DNA of 61,927 bases, taken from assembly GCA_022601335.1 (NCBI GenBank), contig JAJACV010000047.1, positions 1 through 61,927 on the forward strand, given 5' to 3'. Of the stretch, positions 45,602 through 54,389 are shown one piece after another. Origin of the DNA: Chlamydiota bacterium (GTDB lineage Bacteria; Chlamydiota; Chlamydiia; Chlamydiales; JAAZZY01). Position 1 is the stretch's first letter. Every line of letters starts with the position of its first letter. The translations under genes and the position numbers were made by a program. The notes under the pieces are model-generated. The model was not told where the DNA came from. It searched no databases and saw only the letters and a program-made list of their open reading frames with translations.

Positions 45602-47224
45602 ATGAATAGTCACGAGGAATTTAGTGAAAATCAAATTAAAATTTTGGAACATTTTGTCACAGACACAACCTCAAATGTTTTTGTCCTTCGCAATCTTCCT
45701 GAAGTGATCAAAGGGGCCCTTTTTTCAAGATATTCAAGATCAAGCCTTGGCTTGAGATCTCTCTTACTAAAAGAATTTATATTAAATGAAGAGACAGCTT
45801 TTGCATCTATTGCTGGAGATTCTACAGGAGATGGAGAGGGCGATGATCAAATATCGGCTATTCATAAAGCTCAAAATTTCTACGATCGCATTTTAGATGG
45901 ATATGGGGATGATTCTATAGGAGAACTTGGAGGTGCGCATCTTGCAATAGAAAATATATCGATGCTTGCTGCAAAGGTTATAGAGGACAGTCGGCTCGGA
46001 GGCTCTCCTTTAGAAAAATCGACTCGCTATATCTATTTCGATCAGAAAGTCAATGGAGAGTATCTTTTTTATAAAGAACCTGTCCTTATGACGTCTGCTT
46101 ATAGAAACCTGTATGTTGAAACTTGTAACATGTTGTTTGAAACCTATAGTGCCTTGATCCCTCCGATGACCACTTTTATGGAAGCCCAATTCCCTAAAGA
46201 GGAACATACTTCTAAAGTAGCTTATGGGGCGGCTGTTAGAGCGAAGGTTTTGGATTGTCTAAGAGGCTTGTTGCCCTCTTGCGCTTTAACAAATATGGGG
46301 GTTTTTGGAAATGGTCGGTTCTTTGAAACTTTGATTAAAAAGCTCAATGTTAACAATTTGGCTGAGCTGCAAGATCTAGGAAGGGATTGCTATCAAGAAC
46401 TTTTTAAAGTAATACCCTCTTTCATTAGACGCGCAGATTCAAATCATAAAAATCAAATTGATTTTGCTCGTTTTTATGAAACGATGCAGGAAGAGGTAAA
46501 AGTGGTTACTAAAGAGCATGCTATTTGTGATGAGGGCTCTAAAAAACCTGGGGTAACTCTTATAGACTACAACCCTAAGGATGTTGTGAATGTTGCAGCA
46601 GCTCTACTTTACTCACAATCTGATAAACGACTTGGAGACCTAAAAGAGCATTGCGCTCAACTCTCAGTTGAAGATTTGGCTCGAATTATTGACGCTTCTT
46701 GTAATTCAAGAGAAAATAGACGGCACAAATCTCCAAGAGCTCTAGAGCATGCTACCTTTACTTTTGAAATAATAAGTGATTTTGGCTGCTACAGAGATCT
46801 GCAGCGTCATCGTATTTTGACACAAGAAAGACAGCTTTTAACTTGTAATTACGACTATTTTATTCCTGCAGAAGTGCTGGATACTGAAATGGAAGACGCC
46901 TACAGAGATGCTATGGATAAAGCTCGAATGGTTTATAACAAAATTGCTCATGAGCTACCAGAGGAGGCGCAGTACATTGTTCCTATGGCGTACAATATGC
47001 CCTGGTATTTTCATATTAATTTGAGATCTTTGCAGTGGCTTTGTGAATTGAGATCGTCGCCAGCAGGTCACCCTAACTATCGCTATGTTGCCCAGGAAAT
47101 GGCTAAGTTGATTTGTGTAGCTATTCCAGCCTTTGAGCCTCTTTTCAAATTTGTTGATTATGAAGGATATGAACTAGGTCGACTCGATCAAGAAATTCGA
47201 AAAGCTGAAAAGAGCCAAAATTAG
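45602..47224 (+). CDS. thyX: Flavin-dependent thymidylate synthase, double-length chlamydial type
   Basis: ThyX methylates dUMP to dTMP using FAD and methylene-THF. Typical ThyX is ~230 residues; this one is 540 and appears to contain two ThyX-like halves. The N-terminal half has 'ALFSRYSRSSLGLRSLLLKE', as in other long ThyX proteins. The C-terminal half has the ThyX motif as 'RHRILTQERQLL' (Arg402-His403-Arg404), where the usual RHRx7S Ser is Leu. 'SPAGHPNYRYVAQEMA' lies near the end. The gene is followed 17 nt later by tyrP1, so they may be co-transcribed. Length and layout match CT632 of Chlamydia. Confidence 0.88.
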   Translation: MNSHEEFSENQIKILEHFVTDTTSNVFVLRNLPEVIKGALFSRYSRSSLGLRSLLLKEFILNEETAFASIAGDSTGDGEGDDQISAIHKAQNFYDRILDGYGDDSIGELGGAHLAIENISMLAAKVIEDSRLGGSPLEKSTRYIYFDQKVNGEYLFYKEPVLMTSAYRNLYVETCNMLFETYSALIPPMTTFMEAQFPKEEHTSKVAYGAAVRAKVLDCLRGLLPSCALTNMGVFGNGRFFETLIKKLNVNNLAELQDLGRDCYQELFKVIPSFIRRADSNHKNQIDFARFYETMQEEVKVVTKEHAICDEGSKKPGVTLIDYNPKDVVNVAAALLYSQSDKRLGDLKEHCAQLSVEDLARIIDASCNSRENRRHKSPRALEHATFTFEIISDFGCYRDLQRHRILTQERQLLTCNYDYFIPAEVLDTEMEDAYRDAMDKARMVYNKIAHELPEEAQYIVPMAYNMPWYFHINLRSLQWLCELRSSPAGHPNYRYVAQEMAKLICVAIPAFEPLFKFVDYEGYELGRLDQEIRKAEKSQN

Positions 47225-47241
47225 TTTATGTTGAGGCTCTT

Positions 47242-48456
47242 ATGAATGTGCAAGATGAGAAGAGAGGGGGCATTTTTGGAGGTATGCTACTCGTTGCAGG
47301 AAGCGCAATTGGAGCTGGCATGCTTGGTCTACCTCTCGTTACAGGACAAGCTGGTTTTTTACCATCATTAGTCATTTTTTTATTTTGTTGGCTTTTCATG
47401 AGCTTAACAGCTCTACTGTTATTAGAAGCCAACCTCTTTGCAGGAAAAGATACAAATATTATTTCGATGGCTCATCAAAGCTTGGGAAATATCGGGAAGT
47501 ATATAAGCCTTGCTGTATATATATTTTTAATTTACTCAATGCTTGTAGCTTACGTGGATGCAAGTGGTATTTTAACCCAAGAATTTCTTTCTTCGGCTTT
47601 TCGTGTAAAGTTTTCTGCGATTCAAGGGAGTCTTTTCTTTACAGTCTTATTTGGAGTGTTTGTTTTTTTAGGCACACTCTTTGTAGACCGTTTAAACAGA
47701 CTTTTTATGTTAGGGTTAATCTTAACCTATATATTAGTACTTATTTTTGGAACTTCTGCCGTTCATACGGAGTATCTCAACCATAAAATTTGGGGGTATT
47801 CTATTTTGGCAATACCTGTAGTGATTACTTCGTTTGGTTATCATAATATCATTCCAACACTGACAAGTTATCTTAATGAAGATCGAAAAAAGATGATTAC
47901 GGTGGTTGTGTTAGGAGGAGGGATTCCTCTGCTTATCTATATGCTTTGGGAGTGGTTAATTTTAGGAGCGGTTCCTTTTTCGGTTTTTCTAAACAAGCCT
48001 ACCTTTGAAAATGTCTTAACATTTGTTCCAGATTCTAAGGTGACCCTTTTTTCTCAGTATTTTGCCTTCTTTGCTATAGTCACCTCTTTCTTGGCACAAG
48101 CTTTAGCCTTAGTGGACTTTTTGAGAGACGCTTTTCAGTTCAAAAAGAAAGCAATGAATCGTTTTTTCTTAATTTTGTTAGTCCTCATTCCCCCCTTTTT
48201 ACTTGCCGCTAGTTTTCCTGGAATTTTTGTGAAAGCTCTCGGTTATGTAGGTGGGTTTGCTGCAATCATTTTATTTGTGCTCATTCCAGCTTTTATGGTG
48301 TGGGATTTGCGGTATCGTCAAAGAAACTTCGAACACAAAATAGTCCCGGGAGGTCGTGTGACTCTTTCTGTCATTATTTTTATAGGCTTTTGTATCATGA
48401 CAATAGAGTTCGTGCAGGAGTTTGTTAACCTTTCGTTTTTAAAGCATATATTATGA
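47242..48456 (+). CDS. tyrP: Aromatic amino acid permease (HAAAP family), copy 1
   Basis: This 404-residue protein with ~11 membrane helices imports tyrosine or tryptophan by proton symport. The N-terminal 'GGMLLVAGSAIGAGMLGLPL' is the HAAAP signature, and 'VVITSFGYHNIIPTL' is typical of the second substrate-site helix. It is 17 nt after thyX and overlaps tyrP2 by 4 nt. Chlamydia species also carry tandem tyrP genes (CT817/818), where copy number has been linked to tissue tropism in C. pneumoniae. Which aromatic acid is carried cannot be read from sequence alone. Confidence 0.93.
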   Translation: MNVQDEKRGGIFGGMLLVAGSAIGAGMLGLPLVTGQAGFLPSLVIFLFCWLFMSLTALLLLEANLFAGKDTNIISMAHQSLGNIGKYISLAVYIFLIYSMLVAYVDASGILTQEFLSSAFRVKFSAIQGSLFFTVLFGVFVFLGTLFVDRLNRLFMLGLILTYILVLIFGTSAVHTEYLNHKIWGYSILAIPVVITSFGYHNIIPTLTSYLNEDRKKMITVVVLGGGIPLLIYMLWEWLILGAVPFSVFLNKPTFENVLTFVPDSKVTLFSQYFAFFAIVTSFLAQALALVDFLRDAFQFKKKAMNRFFLILLVLIPPFLLAASFPGIFVKALGYVGGFAAIILFVLIPAFMVWDLRYRQRNFEHKIVPGGRVTLSVIIFIGFCIMTIEFVQEFVNLSFLKHIL

Positions 48457-49652
48457 AAAAAAATAGAGTTTTTGGAGGCGTATTACTGGTATCAGGGACG
48501 GCTATTGGAGCCGGCATGATTGCCTTGCCTGTAACTTCAGGTTCCGGCGGGTTAGTTCCAACATTAATTTTACTATTGAGCTGTTGGCTTTATATGACTA
48601 CAACGGCTTTTTTGTTTCTTGAAGCAACTCTTTGGTTGGAGCGCGACGTAAATATTGTAACAATGGCAGAACATACCTTGGGTTGGGTAGGAAAAATTAT
48701 CAGCTGGTTTCTCTATCTTTTTTTATTATATAGCTTAACAACTGCTTACTTATCTGGCTGTGGAGCCATTTTTATAAATTCGATACAGGCATGGGCTGGA
48801 ATCCTTCTTCCTCAATGGGCAGGTCCTATTCCTTTTTTAATTTTATTTGGCCTTTGTATTTACTTGGGGACGCGTCCCTCAGACTATATTAATAGAGCTT
48901 TGATGCTTGGGCTTGTGCTGACCTATTCAGTGCTAGGGGCAAAGTTGACCCCGAAGATACAGGGGAACTATCTTTTACATAGTGACTGGAAACTTATTTG
49001 GCCATCTATTGCTATTATGGTCACCTCATTTGGGTATCACATTATTATTCCAAGCTTGTCTTACTACCTAGGCTATAGAAAGGATTTACTGAAAAAAACG
49101 CTTATATGGGGTAGCTTATTGCCTCTATTTGTTTATGTTTTATTTGAAGTGCTGGTTTTAGGAGTGGTTCCTTTTGGAGGACTTCATGGACTTGTTGCAT
49201 TATCTCATAGCACACATCCTGAAGTAGACTTGATATCAACAATCAATATAAATGCAGGTGGTAGCAATATAGGAGAAGTTTTAAGATTCTTTGTTTATTT
49301 TGCTATATTAACTTCTTTTTTAGGGGTTTCTCTGAGCTTGCATGATTTTTTAGCAGATGGTTTGAAAATAGAGAAAACAAGTAAAGGGCGCTTTTTTCTC
49401 ACTTTAATTACTTTTTTACCTCCTCTATGTTTTGCTCTTTTTTTTCCCAATGTCTTTGTTTCGGCTTTAAAATTCGGAGCTATTTTTGTGGCAGCTCTTT
49501 TGGGCATTCTCCCGGCTGTAATGGTGTGGTCTGGTCGCTATAAACTTAAAATGGAAAATAAGTTTAGGGTGATAGGAGGAAAAGGTGTTCTAGTTGGGGT
49601 AATACTTATCTCATTGATTGTAATTGTAATGGACGTCATCGATCAAATATAG
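48453..49652 (+). CDS. tyrP: Aromatic amino acid permease (HAAAP family), copy 2
   Basis: This 399-residue paralogue of copy 1 has the same signature ('GGVLLVSGTAIGAGMIALPV') and 'IMVTSFGYHIIIPSLSYYLG'. The copies differ substantially, so this is an old duplication and may have split substrate preference. The start ATG overlaps the preceding stop (ATGA), so translation is coupled. It is the last gene of the thyX-tyrP-tyrP unit and is convergent with the EamA permease gene (29-nt gap, no clear terminator). Confidence 0.93.
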   Translation: MKKNRVFGGVLLVSGTAIGAGMIALPVTSGSGGLVPTLILLLSCWLYMTTTAFLFLEATLWLERDVNIVTMAEHTLGWVGKIISWFLYLFLLYSLTTAYLSGCGAIFINSIQAWAGILLPQWAGPIPFLILFGLCIYLGTRPSDYINRALMLGLVLTYSVLGAKLTPKIQGNYLLHSDWKLIWPSIAIMVTSFGYHIIIPSLSYYLGYRKDLLKKTLIWGSLLPLFVYVLFEVLVLGVVPFGGLHGLVALSHSTHPEVDLISTININAGGSNIGEVLRFFVYFAILTSFLGVSLSLHDFLADGLKIEKTSKGRFFLTLITFLPPLCFALFFPNVFVSALKFGAIFVAALLGILPAVMVWSGRYKLKMENKFRVIGGKGVLVGVILISLIVIVMDVIDQI

Positions 49653-49681
49653 ATCTTCCAAAGAGCAAGCGATGCCGGCTA

Positions 49682-50662
49682 TTAAGCAACGGAATCTAGC
49701 TGAGCATCTAATGATTTATACAGACTCTCTTTGGTTAGATAGGTGGGTAGGATCATTACAGCTAAGCCAAAAACTATAAAAATACAATTTATTAAACTAG
49801 GTGAGGTTATTGAGGTTATTCCAAAAATAGAACGCAACATTTTTTGAAAAATAGGCTCAGCAAAGCTCAAAGCTAGAATCAAGTAAGCCTCGGTGTAGCG
49901 GTGGGCTGAGGTAAACATAAACACAGCTATAGCATATATCACTCCACTGAGAATTAAATAGGGTAAATCTTTTAAATGTGGGATTTCTAAGCCTATCAAT
50001 GCAGAGATGCACCCAAAGCAAAAACAGCCTATAAGAGTATTATATAATGTAATTACAAAAGGAGAGTTGGAGTTGCGAATTAGATAATTAGTTGATAAAA
50101 CCAAAGAAGCAAAAACAAAAGCTGTTAAAATAGAGAACAAGCTCTGCAGTACTTCGTGTGAATTTTGTAATTTGAGAGTAAACGAATTCGTGCAAGTCAG
50201 TCCCAAAAATGTGATTAAAATTCCCAACCACGAAAGAAGAGAAATTTTTTGCCTGAAGAAAAAAACACAAAGAAGGGGGAGAAGAAATAGATCTAAATTA
50301 ATAAATATTGAGTTGGTAAGATTTAGGTCAGATACGCGGAGAAAAGCAAAGGCTATATAGCACGCAATAGCAAAAATAGAATTGAGGGTGATACCTATAG
50401 GGTTCTTTGAAAAAATATTAGGCTTTCCTTTAAAACTATACCAGATACCGAGAGACATGAAAGCTATCAAAAATTGATAAAAGCACCGGTTATAAAAAGA
50501 GATAGAAACAGTGTTGAATTTCAATGTATCGCTTGTAAGATCTATAAGTAGCCAGGCTAGTAACGTAAGTAATATCCCTACGTGACGTTTTTTAGAGCTA
50601 ATAGGTAACAGAAAGTCTATTTTATAGTTTCCTCTTGGTTTATTTTGATTAAAAAAGGTCAT
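49682..50662 (-). CDS. EamA/DMT-family permease
   Basis: This 326-residue protein has about ten hydrophobic segments in two five-helix halves, the EamA (drug/metabolite transporter) layout; for example 'GILLTLLAWLLIDLTSD' at the start and 'ALSFAEPIFQKMLRSIFGI' near the end of the second half. Substrate unknown. Chlamydiae use DMT-family carriers for S-adenosylmethionine import, but no sequence feature lets me claim that here. The frame also opens at GTG 50680; I chose ATG 50662, without a strong ribosome-binding sequence for either. Divergent from trpS with a 175-nt gap. Confidence 0.8.
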   Translation of the reverse strand: MTFFNQNKPRGNYKIDFLLPISSKKRHVGILLTLLAWLLIDLTSDTLKFNTVSISFYNRCFYQFLIAFMSLGIWYSFKGKPNIFSKNPIGITLNSIFAIACYIAFAFLRVSDLNLTNSIFINLDLFLLPLLCVFFFRQKISLLSWLGILITFLGLTCTNSFTLKLQNSHEVLQSLFSILTAFVFASLVLSTNYLIRNSNSPFVITLYNTLIGCFCFGCISALIGLEIPHLKDLPYLILSGVIYAIAVFMFTSAHRYTEAYLILALSFAEPIFQKMLRSIFGITSITSPSLINCIFIVFGLAVMILPTYLTKESLYKSLDAQLDSVA

Positions 50663-50837
50663 TTTTGATTTTAACCACACGACTAATAAAAATCCTTAAG
50701 GCACAAATCTTCATCTAAATTAGCATATATACTCAACAGAAAACTTGAAAGGACAAGATATTACTCCTGAAAATCTAATTGTTCTTAATTGATTTTCTCT
50801 CTAAAATTAGCAAGATACTCAATACAATTTAGGGCTT

Positions 50838-51881
50838 ATGTTAAAGAAAAAAATATTGACAGGTGATCGTCCAACTGGAAAGTTGCATTTAGGCCATTAT
50901 TTGGGAACTATTCAAAACAGAGTTGCTCTGCAAGACAAGTACGATTGTTCCATTTTAATTGCAGATCTTCATGTTTTAACAACCAAACCACAGAAAGAGC
51001 ACATACTGGCTTCTAGAAACCACATTAAAGATATGGTAGTGGATTATTTGGCATGTGGCATCGACCCTGAAAAATCTGTTATTTACTTGCAGTCAGCTAT
51101 TCCTGCTGTATGTGAAATGAGCCTATATTTTCAGATGCTTGTTTCTCTCAATCGACTAACCGGCTTGCCATCCTTGAAGGAAATGGCTAGGTCAGCTCAT
51201 ATTGACGAGGAAAGCATTCCCTTGGGTTTAGTCGCTTATCCCGTTCTACAAACAGCTGATATTTTAATGTCAAAAGCAGACCTCGTACCCGTTGGAAAAG
51301 ATAATGAAGCACATGTTGAGTTGGCTCGATTAATAGCAAGACGGTTTAATCAGTATTATGGTGAATTTTTTAATATACCTGAAGTTGTCGTGGGACAATG
51401 CCCGACTTTAGTAGGGACAGATGGGCTAAATAAAATGAGCAAGTCCCTGAATAACACTATTTTTTTATCAGATAGTGCTGCAGACGTCGCTAAAAAAGTA
51501 AAAAAAATGTATACAGATCCTAATAGAGTTCATGCCCATATTCCAGGAGAAGTAGAAAAAAACCCTGTCTTTATTTACCACCGTTGGTTTAACTCTAATC
51601 AGGAAGAGGTTAATGATCTTAAAGAGCGTTATCAGAAGGGAAGCGTTACCGATGTTGAAGTTAAAGATAAATTAACTGTGGCTTTAAATAATTTTTTGGA
51701 TCCCATTCGAGAAAAAAGAAATCAAGTTTTGTCTAGAAAGGGATATGTAGAAGAAGTTATTTATGAGGGAACTTTGAAAATGAGTGAAATAGCCCAAGAA
51801 AACATCAAGCAAATGAGAAGCGTTATGGGAATTTCAGGAACATGGAATAAAATTTCTAGAGTAGCTAGAGCTAAATCATAG
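50838..51881 (+). CDS. trpS: Tryptophanyl-tRNA synthetase
   Basis: This 347-residue class I synthetase has the HIGH-like 'GDRPTGKLHLGHYLGTI' and KMSKS as 'LNKMSKSLNN', with 'VGKDNEAHVELAR' between them. It charges tRNA-Trp. It heads a trpS-dps-uvrB run; in Chlamydia trpS and uvrB (CT585/586) are adjacent, so dps was inserted or retained here. Fits the normal length. The 175-nt region upstream has no other credible gene. Confidence 0.96.
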   Translation: MLKKKILTGDRPTGKLHLGHYLGTIQNRVALQDKYDCSILIADLHVLTTKPQKEHILASRNHIKDMVVDYLACGIDPEKSVIYLQSAIPAVCEMSLYFQMLVSLNRLTGLPSLKEMARSAHIDEESIPLGLVAYPVLQTADILMSKADLVPVGKDNEAHVELARLIARRFNQYYGEFFNIPEVVVGQCPTLVGTDGLNKMSKSLNNTIFLSDSAADVAKKVKKMYTDPNRVHAHIPGEVEKNPVFIYHRWFNSNQEEVNDLKERYQKGSVTDVEVKDKLTVALNNFLDPIREKRNQVLSRKGYVEEVIYEGTLKMSEIAQENIKQMRSVMGISGTWNKISRVARAKS

Positions 51882-51890
51882 GAGAGAAAA

Positions 51891-52379
51891 ATGGAAGTAA
51901 AGTTAGGGATTGATAAAGAAAATCGCAAGGGGTCTGTTAAACTGCTTTCTGTTGTTTTAGCAGATGTCACAGTCTTATATTTTAAAACTCTAAACTATCA
52001 CTGGAATGTTCGAGGATTTCATTTTGGCCCTCTTCACAAACTATTCAAGAAACAATATGAGCAACTAGCTGAATGGATTGATGAAATTGCAGAGAGAATT
52101 CGCATGTTAGGTGAATTTTCTCCAGGCTCTATGAAAGAATTGCTCAGTTTAACTCGCCTGGAAGAGGACAAAGGAGAAGGACGAGCTGAAAAGGCTATGC
52201 TTTCAAGTCTTCTTGCAGATTATGAGGCTATCATTCGCAACTTGAGAGTTGATATAGAAGTCGCTGATGACAAATTTAAAGATATGGGAACATCGGACTT
52301 TTTTACAGGTCTTATTCAGAAACATGAGCAAATAGCATGGATGCTAAGAGTTCACCTTGAGGGTAATGAAAAGTGCTAG
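51891..52379 (+). CDS. dps: Dps-family ferritin-like protein
   Basis: This 162-residue protein has the Dps dinuclear iron site: 'TLNYHWNVRGFHF' (His), 'LHKLFKKQYEQL' and 'EWIDEIAERIRMLG' (Asp, Glu). Dps dodecamers store iron, remove peroxide and may protect DNA. A good AGGAG Shine-Dalgarno lies 6 nt before the ATG, and the gene begins 9 nt after trpS. It is only ~24 nt before uvrB. The insertion of Dps between trpS and uvrB differs from C. trachomatis. N-terminal Lys content is modest, so DNA binding cannot be assumed. Confidence 0.92.
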   Translation: MEVKLGIDKENRKGSVKLLSVVLADVTVLYFKTLNYHWNVRGFHFGPLHKLFKKQYEQLAEWIDEIAERIRMLGEFSPGSMKELLSLTRLEEDKGEGRAEKAMLSSLLADYEAIIRNLRVDIEVADDKFKDMGTSDFFTGLIQKHEQIAWMLRVHLEGNEKC

Positions 52380-52402
52380 TATAGCTCTTTTTGCAATCTG
52401 TC

Positions 52403-54382
52403 ATGAAAGCTTTTCAATTAGTTACAACGTATGAGCCTCGCGGGGATCAACCGACAGCTATTCAAACCTTGGTTGATGGTTTAAATGAAGGGAAGGAGTC
52501 TCAAGCTTTATTAGGTATTACTGGATCAGGAAAAACCTTTACAATGGCAAATGTCATTGAAAAAGTAAATCGCCCCACCCTTATTTTAGCACATAATAAA
52601 ACCCTAGCAGCTCAGCTCTATTCAGAATTTAAAGCCTATTTTCCTGAAAATGCGGTGGAATATTTTGTATCGTATTACGACTACTATCAACCAGAAGCTT
52701 ATATAGCTCGCTCCGATACCTTCATTGAAAAGGATATGTCAATAAATGATCGAATTGACCGACTTAGATTAAGCGCTACAAGATCTCTTTTGGAGAGAAG
52801 AGATGTCATTATTGTTGCCTCAGTATCCTGTATATATGGGTTAGGAGTACCTGAGTATTACGCTGAGATGAATGTCAAAATTGAAAAAAGGCAAATGCTA
52901 GATAGGGATGCTTTTCTTCTTTCTTTAGTTGCGATTCACTACAAAAGAAACGATTACGACTTTAAAAGAGGAACGTTTCGAATAAGAGGAGAGAGCATTG
53001 AGATTTTTCCAGCTTACGAAGAAGATATGGCGCTTCGAATAGAGTTTTTTGGAGATGAGGTAGACCAGATTTCTCATATAGATCCACTCACAGGAATGGT
53101 TTTAAAACATGAAAACCAAGTGGTACTTTTCCCCGCCTCTCACTTTGTAACTCCTGAAAATGTTAGAAAAACAGCCCTTTTGAACATTAAACAAGAGTTG
53201 TCTCACAGAGTGGATGAACTCAAAAGGGAAGAGAAGCTTTTAGAGACAGAGAGGATATTACAGAGAACTCATTATGACCTAGAGTTGATTAAAGAAATGG
53301 GCTTTTGTAAAGGTATCGAAAACTACTCTCGTCACTTTTCCAATCGCCTTGCCGGGTCTCCGCCTCCCTGTTTATTAAATTATTTCCCTGACGATTTTTT
53401 ACTTTTTGTGGATGAATCGCACCAAAGTATTCCACAAATTAGAGCTATGTACAATGGAGATAAAGCAAGAAAAACATCTTTAGTGGACTATGGATTTAGA
53501 TTGCCCTCGGCTTATGATAACAGACCCTTGAAATTTGAAGAGTTTTATAAAAAAATAGGGCAACGTATTTATGTATCAGCCACGCCAAGTGATTGGGAGC
53601 TGGGTGAGGTTCATGGGGAAGTGGTGACTCAAATTATTCGTCCCACAGGATTGTTGGATCCTAAAATTGAAGTGAGACCTGCTTCAAATCAAGTAGATAA
53701 TGTACTTGAAGAAATACGGGTTCAACAGGAAAAAGATGGGAGAGTTCTTGTCACGACACTCACAAAGAGGCTTTCTGAGGATTTGGCAAAATACTTGGTT
53801 GAGCTTGGAATAAAGGCTAAGTATTTGCACTCAGATATAGATACTTTTGAACGAATGCAAATCATACAGGATCTAAGAGCTAAAAAATTTGATGTATTAA
53901 TTGGCATCAACCTTTTAAGAGAAGGCCTTGACATTCCAGAGGTCTCTTTAGTTGCTATCTTAGATGCTGACAAAGAGGGCTTTCTTCGATCCGAGACAGC
54001 ATTATTACAAACTTGCGGCAGGGCTGCTAGAAATAGTGAAGGAAGAGTCATAATGTATGCTGACAAAATCACTAGCTCTATCCAAAAGACTCTTGACGTG
54101 ACAAATGATCGAAGAAAACAGCAAATGGAATATAATAAAAGACACAATATTGTTCCAAAGACAATAAAAAAGGGACTCTTTAATATTTTTCCTGAGGAAA
54201 TGGAAGCTGTATCTCAAAGCGGATCAAAGAAAAAGCATGTGAATATCGAAGACATTCGCAGGCAGATTAAAAATCTTGAGAACGACATGAGAAAGAAAGC
54301 AAACAAGCTAGAGTTCGAAGAAGCTGCTAAAATTCGAGATGAGATGAAAAGGCTTCAAAAAGTAGAGCTGTCTTTAAGCTAG
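52403..54382 (+). CDS. uvrB: UvrB, excision nuclease subunit
   Basis: This 659-residue protein is the damage-verifying helicase of nucleotide excision repair. Walker A is '[16 protein letters not shown]'. The DNA-clamping beta-hairpin is seen as '[20 protein letters not shown]'. The DEAD-type box '[11 protein letters not shown]' and the UVR domain at the C-terminus ('[16 protein letters not shown]') are intact. I chose ATG 52403 over TTG 52391 because it starts the standard 'FQL...[11 protein letters not shown]'. It is convergent with topA (7 nt apart). Confidence 0.97.
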   Translation: MKAFQLVTTYEPRGDQPTAIQTLVDGLNEGKESQALLGITGSGKTFTMANVIEKVNRPTLILAHNKTLAAQLYSEFKAYFPENAVEYFVSYYDYYQPEAYIARSDTFIEKDMSINDRIDRLRLSATRSLLERRDVIIVASVSCIYGLGVPEYYAEMNVKIEKRQMLDRDAFLLSLVAIHYKRNDYDFKRGTFRIRGESIEIFPAYEEDMALRIEFFGDEVDQISHIDPLTGMVLKHENQVVLFPASHFVTPENVRKTALLNIKQELSHRVDELKREEKLLETERILQRTHYDLELIKEMGFCKGIENYSRHFSNRLAGSPPPCLLNYFPDDFLLFVDESHQSIPQIRAMYNGDKARKTSLVDYGFRLPSAYDNRPLKFEEFYKKIGQRIYVSATPSDWELGEVHGEVVTQIIRPTGLLDPKIEVRPASNQVDNVLEEIRVQQEKDGRVLVTTLTKRLSEDLAKYLVELGIKAKYLHSDIDTFERMQIIQDLRAKKFDVLIGINLLREGLDIPEVSLVAILDADKEGFLRSETALLQTCGRAARNSEGRVIMYADKITSSIQKTLDVTNDRRKQQMEYNKRHNIVPKTIKKGLFNIFPEEMEAVSQSGSKKKHVNIEDIRRQIKNLENDMRKKANKLEFEEAAKIRDEMKRLQKVELSLS

Positions 54383-54389
54383 CTCTCTT

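Noticed and set aside
47385..47786. 133-residue plus-strand ORF inside the first tyrP gene
   Set aside because: Out-of-frame shadow of a clear permease; Cys/Phe/Tyr-rich composition typical of a shifted frame.
53722..54147. 141-residue minus-strand ORF inside uvrB
   Set aside because: Antisense shadow of the UvrB helicase core.
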